From Nocardiopsis metallicus (GTDB taxonomy: Bacteria > Actinomycetota > Actinomycetes > Streptosporangiales > Streptosporangiaceae): a DNA stretch of 64,000 nucleotides. Below, piece after piece: positions 33,926 through 42,606 of the stretch. The notes beneath the pieces were generated by a model. The model saw only the letters and a list, made by a program, of their open reading frames with translations, was not told the DNA's origin and did not search any database. The DNA lies in contig NZ_JACHDO010000001.1 in assembly GCF_014201115.1 (NCBI RefSeq), positions 1,674,001-1,738,000 of the forward strand, in the 5' to 3' direction. The translations under genes were made by a program, and so were the position numbers. Numbering within the stretch: position 1 is the stretch's first letter; the number at the start of each line of letters is the position of its first letter.

Positions 33926-34216
33926 TCAGGCCCTGGGGACGGGCGGCTGCTCGCCCTGCCAGATCGGCAGTTGCTGGTAGTACTGCGCCTGTTCGGCCAG
34001 AGCGGCGTCCTCCTGCCGGTCCCGGACGCACTTGGCGAGGGTGAACGTGGACGTGATCACGAACAGCACGCTCATTGCGAGGAAGGCGCGCATCCACAGG
34101 TCGACGGGAAGGTAGACGATGCCGATGCCGACCCCCACGGTGGAGACCGCGAAGGCGATCATCGACTGCAGATAGAACTGGGGCGTGGACCGGGGCTGAG
34201 GGATCGGTGCGTTCAT
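33926..34216 (-). CDS. YiaA/YiaB-like two-helix inner-membrane protein
   Basis: 96 residues with two membrane segments, MIAFAVSTVGVGIGIVYLPV and MRAFLAMSVLFVITSTFTLA, followed by KCVRDRQEDA, the pattern of the YiaAB two-helix domain. Function unknown. ATG 34216 is chosen because similarity starts there, although no ribosome site is seen. A 16-bp palindrome TGAGTA-N4-TACTCA lies 34 bases upstream, almost identical to one before the DUF2784 gene at 42681. Confidence 0.85.
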   Translation of the reverse strand: MNAPIPQPRSTPQFYLQSMIAFAVSTVGVGIGIVYLPVDLWMRAFLAMSVLFVITSTFTLAKCVRDRQEDAALAEQAQYYQQLPIWQGEQPPVPRA

Positions 34217-34250
34217 GCGTCCATGGTGCGCGGGCCCGCCGCCCCACGCC

Positions 34251-34266
34251 TGAGTACGCCTACTCA
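34251..34266 (-). promoter_or_regulatory. 16-bp palindrome upstream of the YiaA/B-like gene
   Basis: Read toward the gene it is TGAGTA-GGCG-TACTCA. It matches the site at 42607-42622 at 15 of 16 positions and in the same orientation to its gene. It also overlaps the stop codon of the upstream FAD oxidoreductase gene. Confidence 0.6.
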
Positions 34267-35397
34267 ACCCGCCAACGAGCCGCCCTGCTCCTGGACGCGG
34301 TCGGGGACGAACGCCGACAGGTCCACCCCGGGGTCCTCACCCATCGCCAGCCGGGCGGCGACCACTCCCTGGAACGGACCGAAGGTCAACCCCTGCGAAC
34401 CCAGCCCCGTGGCGACCAGCACACCGGGCAACCGCTCGATGGGGCCGAGCAGCTGCAGACCGTCGTGGGTGCCGGGCCGAAACCCCACCCGGGTCTCCAC
34501 CACCGTGGCGTCGGCCAGTCCGGGGAGCACGTCCAGCGCGGTGGACAGGTTGTGCAGCATTCCCGAGGCGGTCACCCTGCGGTCGAACCCCGCCTCGGGC
34601 TCGACCGTTCCGCCGGTGACCACCCGGTCCGGGGCGAAGGCGCTCACGAAGTAGTCCCTCTCCCCGAAACGCACCACCGGCCAGCCGCGCGTGTCCCGGC
34701 CCGGGAGCGCGAAGTGGGTCATCTGCCCGCGCACCGGGTGCACCCCCAACCCGACCCCGGCCACCGCCAGCAGGCCCGCCGACCACGCCCCGGCCGCCAC
34801 GATCACCGTCGGCGCCTCCAGGTCCTCGGCGCCCACCCGCACCCCGGTCACCCGGTGCCCGTTCCACAGCAGCTTGGCGTCGCCCTTGTAGTAGTGCAGC
34901 CCCCGCTCCTCGGCGGCGTTGAACAACGCCGCCCGGGCCACCCGGCCGTTCAGCCGGGCCAGCCCTTCGATGTACACACCTCCGTAGGGTTCGGGAACCA
35001 GCGGGAAGTGCTGCCGGGGCTCACCCTCGGCCAGGCGCTCCACCCGCCCCATGGACGCGAACTCGGGGCGCTCCGCAAGCGTGCGCAGCAGCTCGAACCC
35101 CGCGTCGTCCCCCTCACGGTCCACCGACATCCCGCCGACCACCTCGTAGCCGGTGGCCTGCCCGTCCTCGGCCAGCTCGGCCATCAGCCCCGGGTAGTGC
35201 TCGGCGGCGCGCGCCTTGAAGTCCCACAGCGGCGGCGCGTCCCACGGGAACGGCCACGGGAAGACGATCCCCGTCCCGGCCGCCGTGGCCTGCCCCAGAT
35301 GGGAGGAGTCCACCAACGCCGTGGACACTCCCTTCTTGGCCAGGTGGAACGCCGCGCTGGTCCCCACGATCCCGCCACCCACAACGATCACGTCCAT
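34264..35397 (-). CDS. FAD-dependent oxidoreductase (DAO family)
   Basis: 377-residue flavoenzyme of the glycine oxidase/D-amino-acid dehydrogenase type. The N-terminal dinucleotide fold is VIVVGGGIVGTSAAFHLAKK; the DAO pattern continues with GTGIVFPWPF, VIVAAGAWSAGL, GVGLGVHPVRGQMTHF and a C-terminal LVATGLGSQGLTFGPFQG that binds FAD. It probably oxidises an amino acid or imino acid; the substrate is unknown. ATG 35397 has GGTGGA upstream. It is followed by the YiaA/B-like gene with its own putative operator. Confidence 0.87.
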   Translation of the reverse strand: MDVIVVGGGIVGTSAAFHLAKKGVSTALVDSSHLGQATAAGTGIVFPWPFPWDAPPLWDFKARAAEHYPGLMAELAEDGQATGYEVVGGMSVDREGDDAGFELLRTLAERPEFASMGRVERLAEGEPRQHFPLVPEPYGGVYIEGLARLNGRVARAALFNAAEERGLHYYKGDAKLLWNGHRVTGVRVGAEDLEAPTVIVAAGAWSAGLLAVAGVGLGVHPVRGQMTHFALPGRDTRGWPVVRFGERDYFVSAFAPDRVVTGGTVEPEAGFDRRVTASGMLHNLSTALDVLPGLADATVVETRVGFRPGTHDGLQLLGPIERLPGVLVATGLGSQGLTFGPFQGVVAARLAMGEDPGVDLSAFVPDRVQEQGGSLAG

Positions 35398-35544
35398 GGC
35401 ATCCACCCTGCCCCGGGCGGCCTGCCCGAACAAGCCGTTCGGCCCGCGTGCCGGTCCGCTAAACCGGGTAGGGGACCGCGATACGCTGCGGCTTCTCCCA
35501 CGAAGCCCGGCCCTCTCAGCTCTTTTTCCTTCCCAGGAGGTCGA

Positions 35545-36342
35545 ATGGACGGTTACTCCTCATACGGGGTCGCCCTGATGCGTCGACCCAGCCCGCGGCT
35601 GGCCGACGGCATCGTCACGCACATCGCCCGAACCCCGGTGGACCCGGTGCTGGCCGCGCGCCAGTACACCATCTACCAGGAGACGGTCGCCTCGGCCGGC
35701 TGGCGGGTGCACGAGGTGGACCCGGCGCCCGAGCACCCGGACTCGGTGTTCGTGGAGGACCCCCTGGTGGTCTGCGAGGACCTGGCGGTACTGACCCGGC
35801 CCGGGGCCCAGACCCGCCGCGGCGAGGTCGAGGGCGTGGAGCGCGCGGCCCGTACCCTGGGCCTGCGGGTGGCCCGGATCGAGGCTCCCGGAACCCTGGA
35901 CGGCGGTGACGTCCTCCAGGTCGGCGAAACCGTCTACGTGGGTGTGGGCGAGCGGACCAACACCGAAGGCGCCGACCAGCTCGAACAGATCCTGGCCCCG
36001 ATGGGCCGCAAGGTCCACCGGGTCGCGCTGGGGCGGGCCCTGCACCTGAAGTCCGCCGTGACCGCGCTGCCCGACGGAACGCTCATCGGCCTGCCCGAAC
36101 TGGTCGCGGCCACCTCGCTGCCGCCGATCCGGCGCCCCCCGGAGGAGCCGGGCGCGCACGTGCTGCCACTGGGCGGCCGGGACGTCTTGGTCAGCGCAGC
36201 CGCGCACGAGACCATCCACCAGCTGACCGCGGACCACTGGCGGGTGCTGCCGGTGGACATCTCCGAGTTCGAGAAGCTGGAGGCCTGCGTGACCTGCCTG
36301 AGCGTGCTGGTCCCCGACCGCGCCCGGCCCGACGGCGATTAG
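35545..36342 (+). CDS. Dimethylargininase-like amidinohydrolase (DDAH family)
   Basis: 265 residues of the pentein fold. Likely active-site residues: the His in ALHLKSAVTALPDG, acidic residues in VFVEDPLVV and TLDGGDVLQVG, and a C-terminal Cys in EKLEACVTCLSVL (C248 or C251). DDAH enzymes split methylated arginines into citrulline and methylamines; related bacterial members act on other guanidino compounds. AGGAGG precedes the ATG. It is divergent from the FAD oxidoreductase and ends at an exceptionally strong terminator. Confidence 0.88.
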   Translation: MDGYSSYGVALMRRPSPRLADGIVTHIARTPVDPVLAARQYTIYQETVASAGWRVHEVDPAPEHPDSVFVEDPLVVCEDLAVLTRPGAQTRRGEVEGVERAARTLGLRVARIEAPGTLDGGDVLQVGETVYVGVGERTNTEGADQLEQILAPMGRKVHRVALGRALHLKSAVTALPDGTLIGLPELVAATSLPPIRRPPEEPGAHVLPLGGRDVLVSAAAHETIHQLTADHWRVLPVDISEFEKLEACVTCLSVLVPDRARPDGD

Positions 36343-36417
36343 GGCTCCGCGTCCGCCCCTTCCCGTATCGTCGGACAGCGCCGGGTGCTGGGCGCGCGAG
36401 TCCGGACCCGCCCCCCC

Positions 36418-36471
36418 GGGCGGTCAGCTGCCCGCGAGCCTGCGGCTTCGGCCGCGGGCAGCTGACCGCCC
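36418..36471 (+). terminator. Very strong hairpin terminator after the DDAH-like gene
   Basis: Perfect 19-bp arms at 36418-36436 and 36453-36471, with a 16-base loop that can itself pair. The arms include GGTCAGCTGCCCGCG. The longest perfect hairpin noticed in the window. Confidence 0.8.
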
Positions 36472-36585
36472 TGCGAAATTGACTGGCGCCGTGCGGCACC
36501 AGCTGGCACCGTGCCTTCTCGGTAAGGAGTGTCGACACGAGCCGCTGATGCCCCCGGGGCATCAGCGAACGGGGAAGAGGGATCC

Positions 36586-36990
36586 ATGAGCGGTGCGGTC
36601 AAGCTGGTCCGGAACGAGGAACTGAGCTCAGTGGCGGAGTACGCCTACGCGGCCACGGCACAGGCCCCGGCCCGGGTGGTGTGGACCGCAGGCGCCTGCC
36701 CGTTGGACGAGCACGGCGCCACGGTGGCCGTGGGCGACTACGCGGGCCAGGCCGAGCAGGTGATGCGCAACCTGGTCACCGCGTTGCGCGGGGCGGGCGC
36801 CGAGCTCACGGACGTCGTGAAGACCACGGTGTACGTGGCCTCCACCCGGCAGGAGGACCTGGTGAAGGCCTGGGAGGTGGTGCGCTCCCACATGGGTGGG
36901 CACGACGCTCCCAGCACCCTGCTGGGTGTGGCGGTGCTGGGCTACGACGACCAGCTGGTCGAGGTGGAGGCGGTGGCCGTCACCTTCTGA
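36586..36990 (+). CDS. RidA family protein
   Basis: 134-residue YjgF/YER057c/UK114-fold protein. Family features: VVWTAGACPLDEHGATVAVG, QAEQVMRNLVTALRGAGAEL, VVKTTVYVAS and a terminal LVEVEAVAVTF. The Arg that binds the imine's carboxylate in true RidA (in a PAR motif before the last strands) is absent; here the segment is HDAPSTLLGVAVLG, so 2-aminoacrylate deaminase activity is doubtful. GGAAGAGGGA precedes the ATG. Its last 11 bases overlap the convergent GlxA-type gene. Confidence 0.88.
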   Translation: MSGAVKLVRNEELSSVAEYAYAATAQAPARVVWTAGACPLDEHGATVAVGDYAGQAEQVMRNLVTALRGAGAELTDVVKTTVYVASTRQEDLVKAWEVVRSHMGGHDAPSTLLGVAVLGYDDQLVEVEAVAVTF

Positions 36991-37957
36991 GGCCGTCGGG
37001 CACCGCAGCGGGTTCCCCGCGCTCTCGGAAGGTGCGCCGGTAGGTCTCCGGCGGCACCCCGAGCGCGCGGCGGAAGTGCTTGCGCAGGGTCGCGGCGGTG
37101 CCCATACCGGTGCGAGCGGCGATCTGCTCGATGGTGTCGTCGGCGGTCTCCAACAGTTCCTGGACGCGGTGCACGCGCTGGTGGTGCAGCCAGCGCAGCG
37201 GGGTCAGCCCGGTCACGGCCACGAATCGTCTGGTGAGGTTACGGGTGCTCATGTTCGCCTCCCGGGCCAGGTCCGGCACGGTTAGCGGCTCGTCCAGGCG
37301 CGCGCTCGCCCACTGCAGCAGGTCGGCGAGCGCACGACCCGGCTCCTGGGCTGCCGGGGCGGCGATGAACTGGGCCTGGCCGCCCCTACGGTGCGGCGGG
37401 ACTACCAGACGGCGGGCGATCGCGTTGGCCACGCCCGCGCCGTGGTCGGTGCGGACCAGGTGCAGGCACAGATCCATCCCGGCGGCCTTGCCCGCCGAGG
37501 TCAGCACCGAGCCCTCGTCGGTGTAGAGCACGTCCGGCTCCACCCGGACCCGCGGGTAGCGGGCGGCGAGCGCGGCGGTGTGCATCCAGTGCGTGGTGGC
37601 CCGCCGCCCGTCCAGCACACCGGCGGCGGCCAGTACGAACGCCCCAGTACACAGCGACACGATCCGTGCGCCCCGCCTGTGGGCGGCGCGCACGGCCGCG
37701 ACGAGGTCAGGCGGTGGATCGGCGGCGACGTCGTCGAAGGCCGCGACGATCACGGTATCCGCCGTGGCCAGTTCGGCGTACCCGAAGGCGCCCTCCACGC
37801 GCAGCCAACCGCCGAGAAGGGACCGCTCCGAGGCACATACCCCGAAGTCGTACCAGGGGTCGACCAGGCCGCGGTCGACCCCGAACACCTCCAGTGCGGC
37901 GGCGGCCTCGAACAGCATGGCGCCGTCGTAGAGCACCAACCTCACTGACCCGGTCAT
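36980..37957 (-). CDS. GlxA-type transcriptional regulator (second copy type)
   Basis: 325 residues: DJ-1/PfpI-like sensor domain with the elbow Cys in RIVSLCTGAFVLAA, followed by an AraC double helix-turn-helix (VPDLAREANMSTRNLTRRFV and ARTGMGTAATLRKHFRRALG). It is clearly related to the regulator at 18370 but well diverged (shared stretches such as CTGAFVLAAAG, LTSAGxAxGxDLCLHLVRxDHG). The start is the ATG at 37957, seven bases after a TATAAT, so the mRNA is likely leaderless. It probably controls the divergent saccharopine-dehydrogenase-like gene. Confidence 0.88.
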   Translation of the reverse strand: MTGSVRLVLYDGAMLFEAAAALEVFGVDRGLVDPWYDFGVCASERSLLGGWLRVEGAFGYAELATADTVIVAAFDDVAADPPPDLVAAVRAAHRRGARIVSLCTGAFVLAAAGVLDGRRATTHWMHTAALAARYPRVRVEPDVLYTDEGSVLTSAGKAAGMDLCLHLVRTDHGAGVANAIARRLVVPPHRRGGQAQFIAAPAAQEPGRALADLLQWASARLDEPLTVPDLAREANMSTRNLTRRFVAVTGLTPLRWLHHQRVHRVQELLETADDTIEQIAARTGMGTAATLRKHFRRALGVPPETYRRTFRERGEPAAVPDGLRR

Positions 37958-37964
37958 GTCTGAA

Positions 37965-37970
37965 ATTATA
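37965..37970 (-). promoter_or_regulatory. -10 box of a leaderless promoter
   Basis: TATAAT on the minus strand, 7 bases before ATG 37957. At that spacing transcription would start at or next to the start codon. No good -35 hexamer was found. Confidence 0.45.
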
Positions 37971-38027
37971 CGCATGTGGTCGTTTAAGACACTCGTGCAC
38001 GGAGATCCGATTGGTGAACATGGACCC

Positions 38028-39074
38028 ATGAACCCCAACCACCGAACGGTCGCCGTCTTCGGCGCCTACGGGCACACCGCCGTCTTCGTCCTCGCCGAAC
38101 TGCGCCGACGCGGTCTGCCCCCTGTTCTGGTCGGCCGCGACCACGAGCGACTGCACGCTCTGGGCCGAAAGTTCCCGGAGTCCCCCGCCCGGGTGGCCTC
38201 CCTCGACGACACGGCCTCCCTGGACCGCGCGCTGGCCGGTACGGCGGCGGTGGTCAACTGCGCGGGGCCCTTCGCCGTCACCTCTCCCGCCCTGCTCGAC
38301 GCCGCGCTGCGCGCCGGGATCCCCTACCTGGACGTGGGAGCGGAACAGGCCGTGGCACTGGAGACCTTCCAACAACATCAGGCGCAGGCCCGGGAGATCG
38401 GGGTGGTGGTCGTTCCGTCGGTGGCGTTCTACGGCGGTCTGGGCGACTTGCTGGCCACCGCGGCGATGGGCGACTGGTCCGAGGCAGAGGCGATCGACAT
38501 TGCATTCGGGCTGGACGGCTGGGAGCCCACCCAGGGCACACGCAAGACCGGACGACGCAACGCCGGACGACACGTGGTGTACTCCGGGGGCCGCTTCCAC
38601 AGTCCCGCCCAGCAGCCCGAGACGAGCGACTGGGAGTTTCCCGCTCCGCTGGGCGTCCAGAAGGTCACCGAGTTCTCCACTGCCGACCAGGTCACCGTCT
38701 CGCGCCATCTGCGCACCCCAGACATCCGCGCGCACATGAACCTGGCACCCCTGCGCGATGTGCGCGACCCCGACACCCCCGAGCCCCGGGCAGCCGACGA
38801 CAGCGGGCGCTCGGCGCAGACCTTCGTCGTGGACGTGGTCGTCCACCGGGGCGCGGAGAAGCGGCGGGCGAGCGCCTCGGGCCGCGACATCTACGCGGTG
38901 ACGGCGCCGCTGGTGGTCGAGGCCACCGCACGGATGCTCGACGGCCGGGTGCGTGGATCGGGTGGGGTCTACGCCGTCGGGGAGCTCTTCGACGCCGAGG
39001 ACTTCCTGCGGTCGCTCTCCCCGGAGCACCTGACCCTCGACCTGCCCGGCCACCGAACGATCACCACTTCCTGA
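38028..39074 (+). CDS. Saccharopine dehydrogenase-like NAD(P)-binding protein
   Basis: 348 residues. The N-terminal Rossmann segment TVAVFGAYGHTAVFVLAELR, then LPPVLVGRDHERL, VVNCAGPFAVTSPALLDAAL and GIPYLDVGAEQAV are those of the saccharopine dehydrogenase/trans-acting enoyl reductase-like family. Substrate unknown. ATG 38028 is chosen by similarity; the ribosome site is weak. It is divergent from the GlxA-type regulator, a typical regulator-enzyme arrangement, and ends 7 bases before the convergent CGNR gene. Confidence 0.83.
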   Translation: MNPNHRTVAVFGAYGHTAVFVLAELRRRGLPPVLVGRDHERLHALGRKFPESPARVASLDDTASLDRALAGTAAVVNCAGPFAVTSPALLDAALRAGIPYLDVGAEQAVALETFQQHQAQAREIGVVVVPSVAFYGGLGDLLATAAMGDWSEAEAIDIAFGLDGWEPTQGTRKTGRRNAGRHVVYSGGRFHSPAQQPETSDWEFPAPLGVQKVTEFSTADQVTVSRHLRTPDIRAHMNLAPLRDVRDPDTPEPRAADDSGRSAQTFVVDVVVHRGAEKRRASASGRDIYAVTAPLVVEATARMLDGRVRGSGGVYAVGELFDAEDFLRSLSPEHLTLDLPGHRTITTS

Positions 39075-39081
39075 ACCCCGC

Positions 39082-39630
39082 TCAGCGGCGGGCCCGGTGG
39101 GCGGCCACCCGTTCCCTGGTGGCGCAGCGGCGCGAACAGTACCGGCGGCGGCTGCCGTGCGCGGTGTCGATGAACACCAGTTCGCAGCCGCGCGCCGCGC
39201 ACACCCCGCCCGGCAGTCGTTGGCGGTCGCTGACCAGCAGTGCCAGCAGCATGCTGGCCGAGGCCAGGAACCACTCGGCCAGGGGAGCCTCCTCGTCGTC
39301 GCTGTCCACGTGGAGGTGCCAGCTGAAGGTTCCGCCGTGGTTGCTCAGCCGGGGCGGGTGCGCGGTCCGGCTGAGCAGGGCGTTGACCCGTTCGGCGGCC
39401 TGGTCCAGGGAGTCCGCGGCCAGCACGGAGCGCAGTTCGTCGGCGGCCGCACGCAGCTCCGCCACGTCCTCCGCGGTGGTCACAGGGTCGACCTCGCCGT
39501 GCGCGCGCAGGACCGCGTCCACCTCGTCCGGGGCCACGTTCGGGGCGGCCAGGGCGTTGAGGAGGTCGGCGGTGCGGTCGACGACGGCCTGCACCGCCCC
39601 TACGGCGATCACCGGTTCCGTTGGCTTCAT
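39082..39630 (-). CDS. ABATE/CGNR zinc-finger transcriptional regulator
   Basis: 182 residues. The N-terminal ABATE-like ligand-binding part (with TFSWHLHVDSDD) is followed by a C-terminal CGNR zinc finger: CAARGCELVFIDTAHGSRRR then YCSRRCATRERVAAHR, with four Cys ligands. Such proteins are one-component stress or ligand sensors. It is divergent from an MFS gene, and the gap holds an inverted repeat with 8-bp arms, so it most likely regulates that exporter and itself. Confidence 0.9.
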   Translation of the reverse strand: MKPTEPVIAVGAVQAVVDRTADLLNALAAPNVAPDEVDAVLRAHGEVDPVTTAEDVAELRAAADELRSVLAADSLDQAAERVNALLSRTAHPPRLSNHGGTFSWHLHVDSDDEEAPLAEWFLASASMLLALLVSDRQRLPGGVCAARGCELVFIDTAHGSRRRYCSRRCATRERVAAHRARR

Positions 39631-39639
39631 GCTCCCAAT

Positions 39640-39668
39640 GTAACGCCCATGGTGCGTTCTGGCGTTAC
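39640..39668. promoter_or_regulatory. Inverted repeat between CGNR regulator and MFS gene
   Basis: GTAACGCC (39640-39647) and GGCGTTAC (39661-39668), perfect arms 13 bases apart, with an inner AACGC/GCGTT pair. It fills most of the 55-base divergent gap. Confidence 0.6.
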
Positions 39669-39685
39669 TCAGTACCGTACGGGAG

Positions 39686-40885
39686 ATGACCCAGCGCCAT
39701 GCCCTGCCCCGCTACCTGTTCGGGGCCGCCGCGGCCAGGACCGGCGACGAGATGTCCGGCCCCGCCCTGCTGCTCCTCGGGGTGGCCGCCACCGGCACCG
39801 CCACCACGGGTTCGACGCTGCTGGCCGCGGTCACCGCGACCGCCGCCGTGGGCGGACCGGCGGTGGGCGTCCTGCTCGACCGGGCGCTGCGCCCCGGCCG
39901 GGTCCTGGCCACGGTTCTCGCCGTCTACGCCGCCGGACTGGCCGCGGTGGCCCTGCTCCTGGACCGACTCCCCCTCGCCCCCGTGCTGGCGCTAGCCCTG
40001 GGCATCGGCCTGCTGGGCCCCGCCCTGTCCGGCGGGTGGACCGCGCAACTCCCCCGCCTTCTACCCCCGGCCCGCATGACCAGGGCCAACGCCTGGGACG
40101 CGATGACCTTCAGCAGCGCCAGTCTGATCGGCCCCGCTCTGGCCGGGGCGGTCGCGATCACCGCCGGTGCCACGGCCGCGGTGGTGGCCTCGGTGGCCCT
40201 GGTCTCCCTCACGATCCCGGTGGCCTGGTCCCTGCCAGCACGCCCCGCTCGCCCCGAACCCGCTCCGGTGCTCGGTGAGCTGGCCGCCGGAGCCCGCGCG
40301 GTCCTGGGCAACCGGGCCCTGCTGCGGGCCACCGTGGTCACCACGGTCTCCATCGCCGGGACCGGTGTGCTCGTGGTGAGCCTCCCCGTGCTGGGCCAGA
40401 ACCTGCTGGGCGGGCCCGAACGCGGCGCGATGCTGCTCTCGGTGATGGCGGTGTCCGCACTGTCGGCCAACCTGGTTCTGGCCAGGCACCCGCTGCCGGT
40501 ACGCCCGGACACCGTGGTTCTGGTCTGTGTACTGCTCCAGGTGGCGGGCGTGGCGGGTGTGTTCCTGGCGCCCTCCGCGCCCTGGCTGATCCTGGCCGCC
40601 ACGGTGGTGGGCACCGCCGAGGGACCTCAGCTGACCAGCCTGTTCGCGGTCCGCCACCGGGAGGCGCCCGAGCGGCTGCGCACCCAGGTGTTCACCACCG
40701 CCGCGAGCCTGAAGGTCAGCGCCTTCGCGGCCGGGGCCGCCCTGGCCGGACCGCTCGCCGACTTCTCCCTGCCCCTGTGCCTGGCCGCGGCCGCCGCACT
40801 CCAACTCTGCGCTGCCCTGGTCCATGCGGCGGTGCGCTCTACCAGTTCCCCGAGTCCGGCTCACGGATCAGGGGCCGACCGGTGA
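39686..40885 (+). CDS. MFS transporter
   Basis: 399 residues and about 11-12 membrane segments, rich in Ala/Leu/Val; begins LPRYLFGAAAARTGDEMSGP, a pattern seen in actinobacterial MFS exporters. GGGAG directly abuts the ATG. Its substrate is unknown. Divergent from the CGNR regulator, so probably an inducible efflux pump. A WYL regulator gene follows after 56 bases. Confidence 0.83.
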   Translation: MTQRHALPRYLFGAAAARTGDEMSGPALLLLGVAATGTATTGSTLLAAVTATAAVGGPAVGVLLDRALRPGRVLATVLAVYAAGLAAVALLLDRLPLAPVLALALGIGLLGPALSGGWTAQLPRLLPPARMTRANAWDAMTFSSASLIGPALAGAVAITAGATAAVVASVALVSLTIPVAWSLPARPARPEPAPVLGELAAGARAVLGNRALLRATVVTTVSIAGTGVLVVSLPVLGQNLLGGPERGAMLLSVMAVSALSANLVLARHPLPVRPDTVVLVCVLLQVAGVAGVFLAPSAPWLILAATVVGTAEGPQLTSLFAVRHREAPERLRTQVFTTAASLKVSAFAAGAALAGPLADFSLPLCLAAAAALQLCAALVHAAVRSTSSPSPAHGSGADR

Positions 40886-40941
40886 GCCGGGCACGGGAGT
40901 GCAGGACAGAAACCGGCCTGCACCCCTGGCAGACTCGGGGC

Positions 40942-41925
40942 ATGAAGTCGACATCGGCCCGGCTGCTCCAGCTCCTGTCCCTGCTCCAGACCCGCAAGGA
41001 CTGGCCCGGCAGTGACCTCGCCGAGCGCCTCGAGGTCAGCCCTCGCACCGTCCGTCGCGACGTGGACCGCCTCCGCGAACTGGGCTACCCCATCCAGGCG
41101 ACCATGGGCACCGGCGGCGGCTACCAGTTGGGCGCGGGCGCGGCCCTGCCCCCGCTGCTGCTGGACGACGACGAGGCCGTGGCGGTCGCGGTGGGGCTGC
41201 GCACGGCGGCCCAGGGCGGGGTTTCGGGGATCGAGGAGACCTCGGTGCGGGCACTGGCCAAACTCCTCCAGGTGTTGCCCTCCCGGTTGCGCCGCCGGGT
41301 GGACGCGCTGGGGACCTTCACCGTGCCGATGCCCGGCGAGGGGCCCACCGTCGACTCCCAAACCCTCACCCTGGTGGCGGCGGCCTGCCGGGACAGCGAG
41401 CGACTGCGGTTCGACTACGAAAGCCACGACGGCACCACCAGCCGCCGGGTCGTGGAGCCGCACCGGCTGGTCTCCCAGGGGAGGCGCTGGTATCTGGTGG
41501 CCTGGGACACCGACCGCGACGACTGGCGCACCTTCCGGGTGGACCGGTTGCGCCCCCTCACCCCGACCGGCCCGCGGGTCCCCCCGCGCGACCCGCCTGA
41601 ACAGGGAGTGGCCGCCTACCTGACCGACCGGATGAACCTGCACATGTGGCCGATCAAGGCCCGGATCCGTCTCAAGGTGTCGGCGGAGACCGCGCTGGCG
41701 GGTCCGGCCGCCCGCTACGGCCGTATCGAGGCGGTGGACGAGCACTCCTGCGTGCTGCTGTGCGCGAGCGAGGACCTGGTCGGCATGGCCTGCTACCTGG
41801 CCATGTTGGACCTGGAGATGGAGGTCGAGGAACCCGCCGAGCTACGCGAGGAGATGGCCCGCCTGGGCGAACGCCTCACCCGCACGGGCCGGGACACGGA
41901 GCGGTCCCACCAGTCCGGGGCCTGA
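40942..41925 (+). CDS. WYL-domain HTH transcriptional regulator
   Basis: 327 residues: an N-terminal winged helix of the HTH_11 type (RLLQLLSLLQTRKDWPGSDL, LEVSPRTVRRDVDRLRELGY), a WYL domain (RVVEPHRLVSQGRRWYLVAW, WRTFRVDRLRPL) and a WCX-type C-terminal part. WYL proteins sense nucleic acids or small ligands and often control stress or defence genes. It lies in the same direction as the MFS gene and could be co-transcribed. It ends 6 bases before the convergent Uma2 gene. Confidence 0.9.
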   Translation: MKSTSARLLQLLSLLQTRKDWPGSDLAERLEVSPRTVRRDVDRLRELGYPIQATMGTGGGYQLGAGAALPPLLLDDDEAVAVAVGLRTAAQGGVSGIEETSVRALAKLLQVLPSRLRRRVDALGTFTVPMPGEGPTVDSQTLTLVAAACRDSERLRFDYESHDGTTSRRVVEPHRLVSQGRRWYLVAWDTDRDDWRTFRVDRLRPLTPTGPRVPPRDPPEQGVAAYLTDRMNLHMWPIKARIRLKVSAETALAGPAARYGRIEAVDEHSCVLLCASEDLVGMACYLAMLDLEMEVEEPAELREEMARLGERLTRTGRDTERSHQSGA

Positions 41926-41930
41926 ACAGC

Positions 41931-42503
41931 TCACATCCGGCGGTACTCGTTGAGATCGATGTCCATGGTGTACGGAAGATCGACCTTGAGGCGGTCGTGG
42001 TATATGCCGGTGACCACGTAGCACAATGTGGCGGGCTCGAGCTCGTGCACATAGACGACCGGGCCGTCTCCGTTGTCCTCGATCCGCCAGAAGTGTGGAA
42101 TCCCGGCTTGCGCGTACAGCAACGGTTTGCGCAGGCGATCGCGTTCGATCGATTCCGGCGACACCACTTCGACCACGAGTTTCACGACATCCGGGGGAAA
42201 ACTGGACTGCTGGTTGTCGACAGCGTCCGCGTCCACGACCATCATGTCCGGCTCCGGCCGCTGTTTCGGTCCCAGCGTCACAGTCATCTCACGCCGAACG
42301 CGGTACTGCTCCGGAACAGGCCGCATCCTGATCGTGAGCAGATCCAGGACTGCGGAGTGAAAGCCTTTCTGCGGGCTCACGAGGACGAGGCTCCCGTCGA
42401 TGAGTTCGGTGTGCGGAGGCAGGTCGGGCAGATTGTCCAGGTCCTCGGCTCTGAAGCCCTCCGTCGGTGGAATGAGCCAGTCCGGCACGGGCTGCGCGCA
42501 CAT
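41931..42503 (-). CDS. Uma2 family endonuclease-like protein
   Basis: 190-residue PD-(D/E)XK-fold protein of the Uma2 (DUF820) family. The core motifs are RPEPDMMVVDADAVD, then VVKLVVEVVSPESIERDRLR and KPLLYAQAGIPHFWRIE, giving the Asp, Glu and Lys/Gln positions of the nuclease-like site. Biological role unknown; actinomycetes usually have many copies. ATG 42503 is chosen because GGAGG lies at proper spacing; ATG 42623 would place the start inside the palindrome at 42607-42622. Confidence 0.9.
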   Translation of the reverse strand: MCAQPVPDWLIPPTEGFRAEDLDNLPDLPPHTELIDGSLVLVSPQKGFHSAVLDLLTIRMRPVPEQYRVRREMTVTLGPKQRPEPDMMVVDADAVDNQQSSFPPDVVKLVVEVVSPESIERDRLRKPLLYAQAGIPHFWRIEDNGDGPVVYVHELEPATLCYVVTGIYHDRLKVDLPYTMDIDLNEYRRM

Positions 42504-42606
42504 CTTGCCTCCACTGATCGCGTCCTCGTAAGGAGAATAACCGGGGGCGAGTCGATTCCGCTCGGCTTCGCCGAGGGAGGTGCCGCGAAAGGCCGGGCCG
42601 TGCGCA

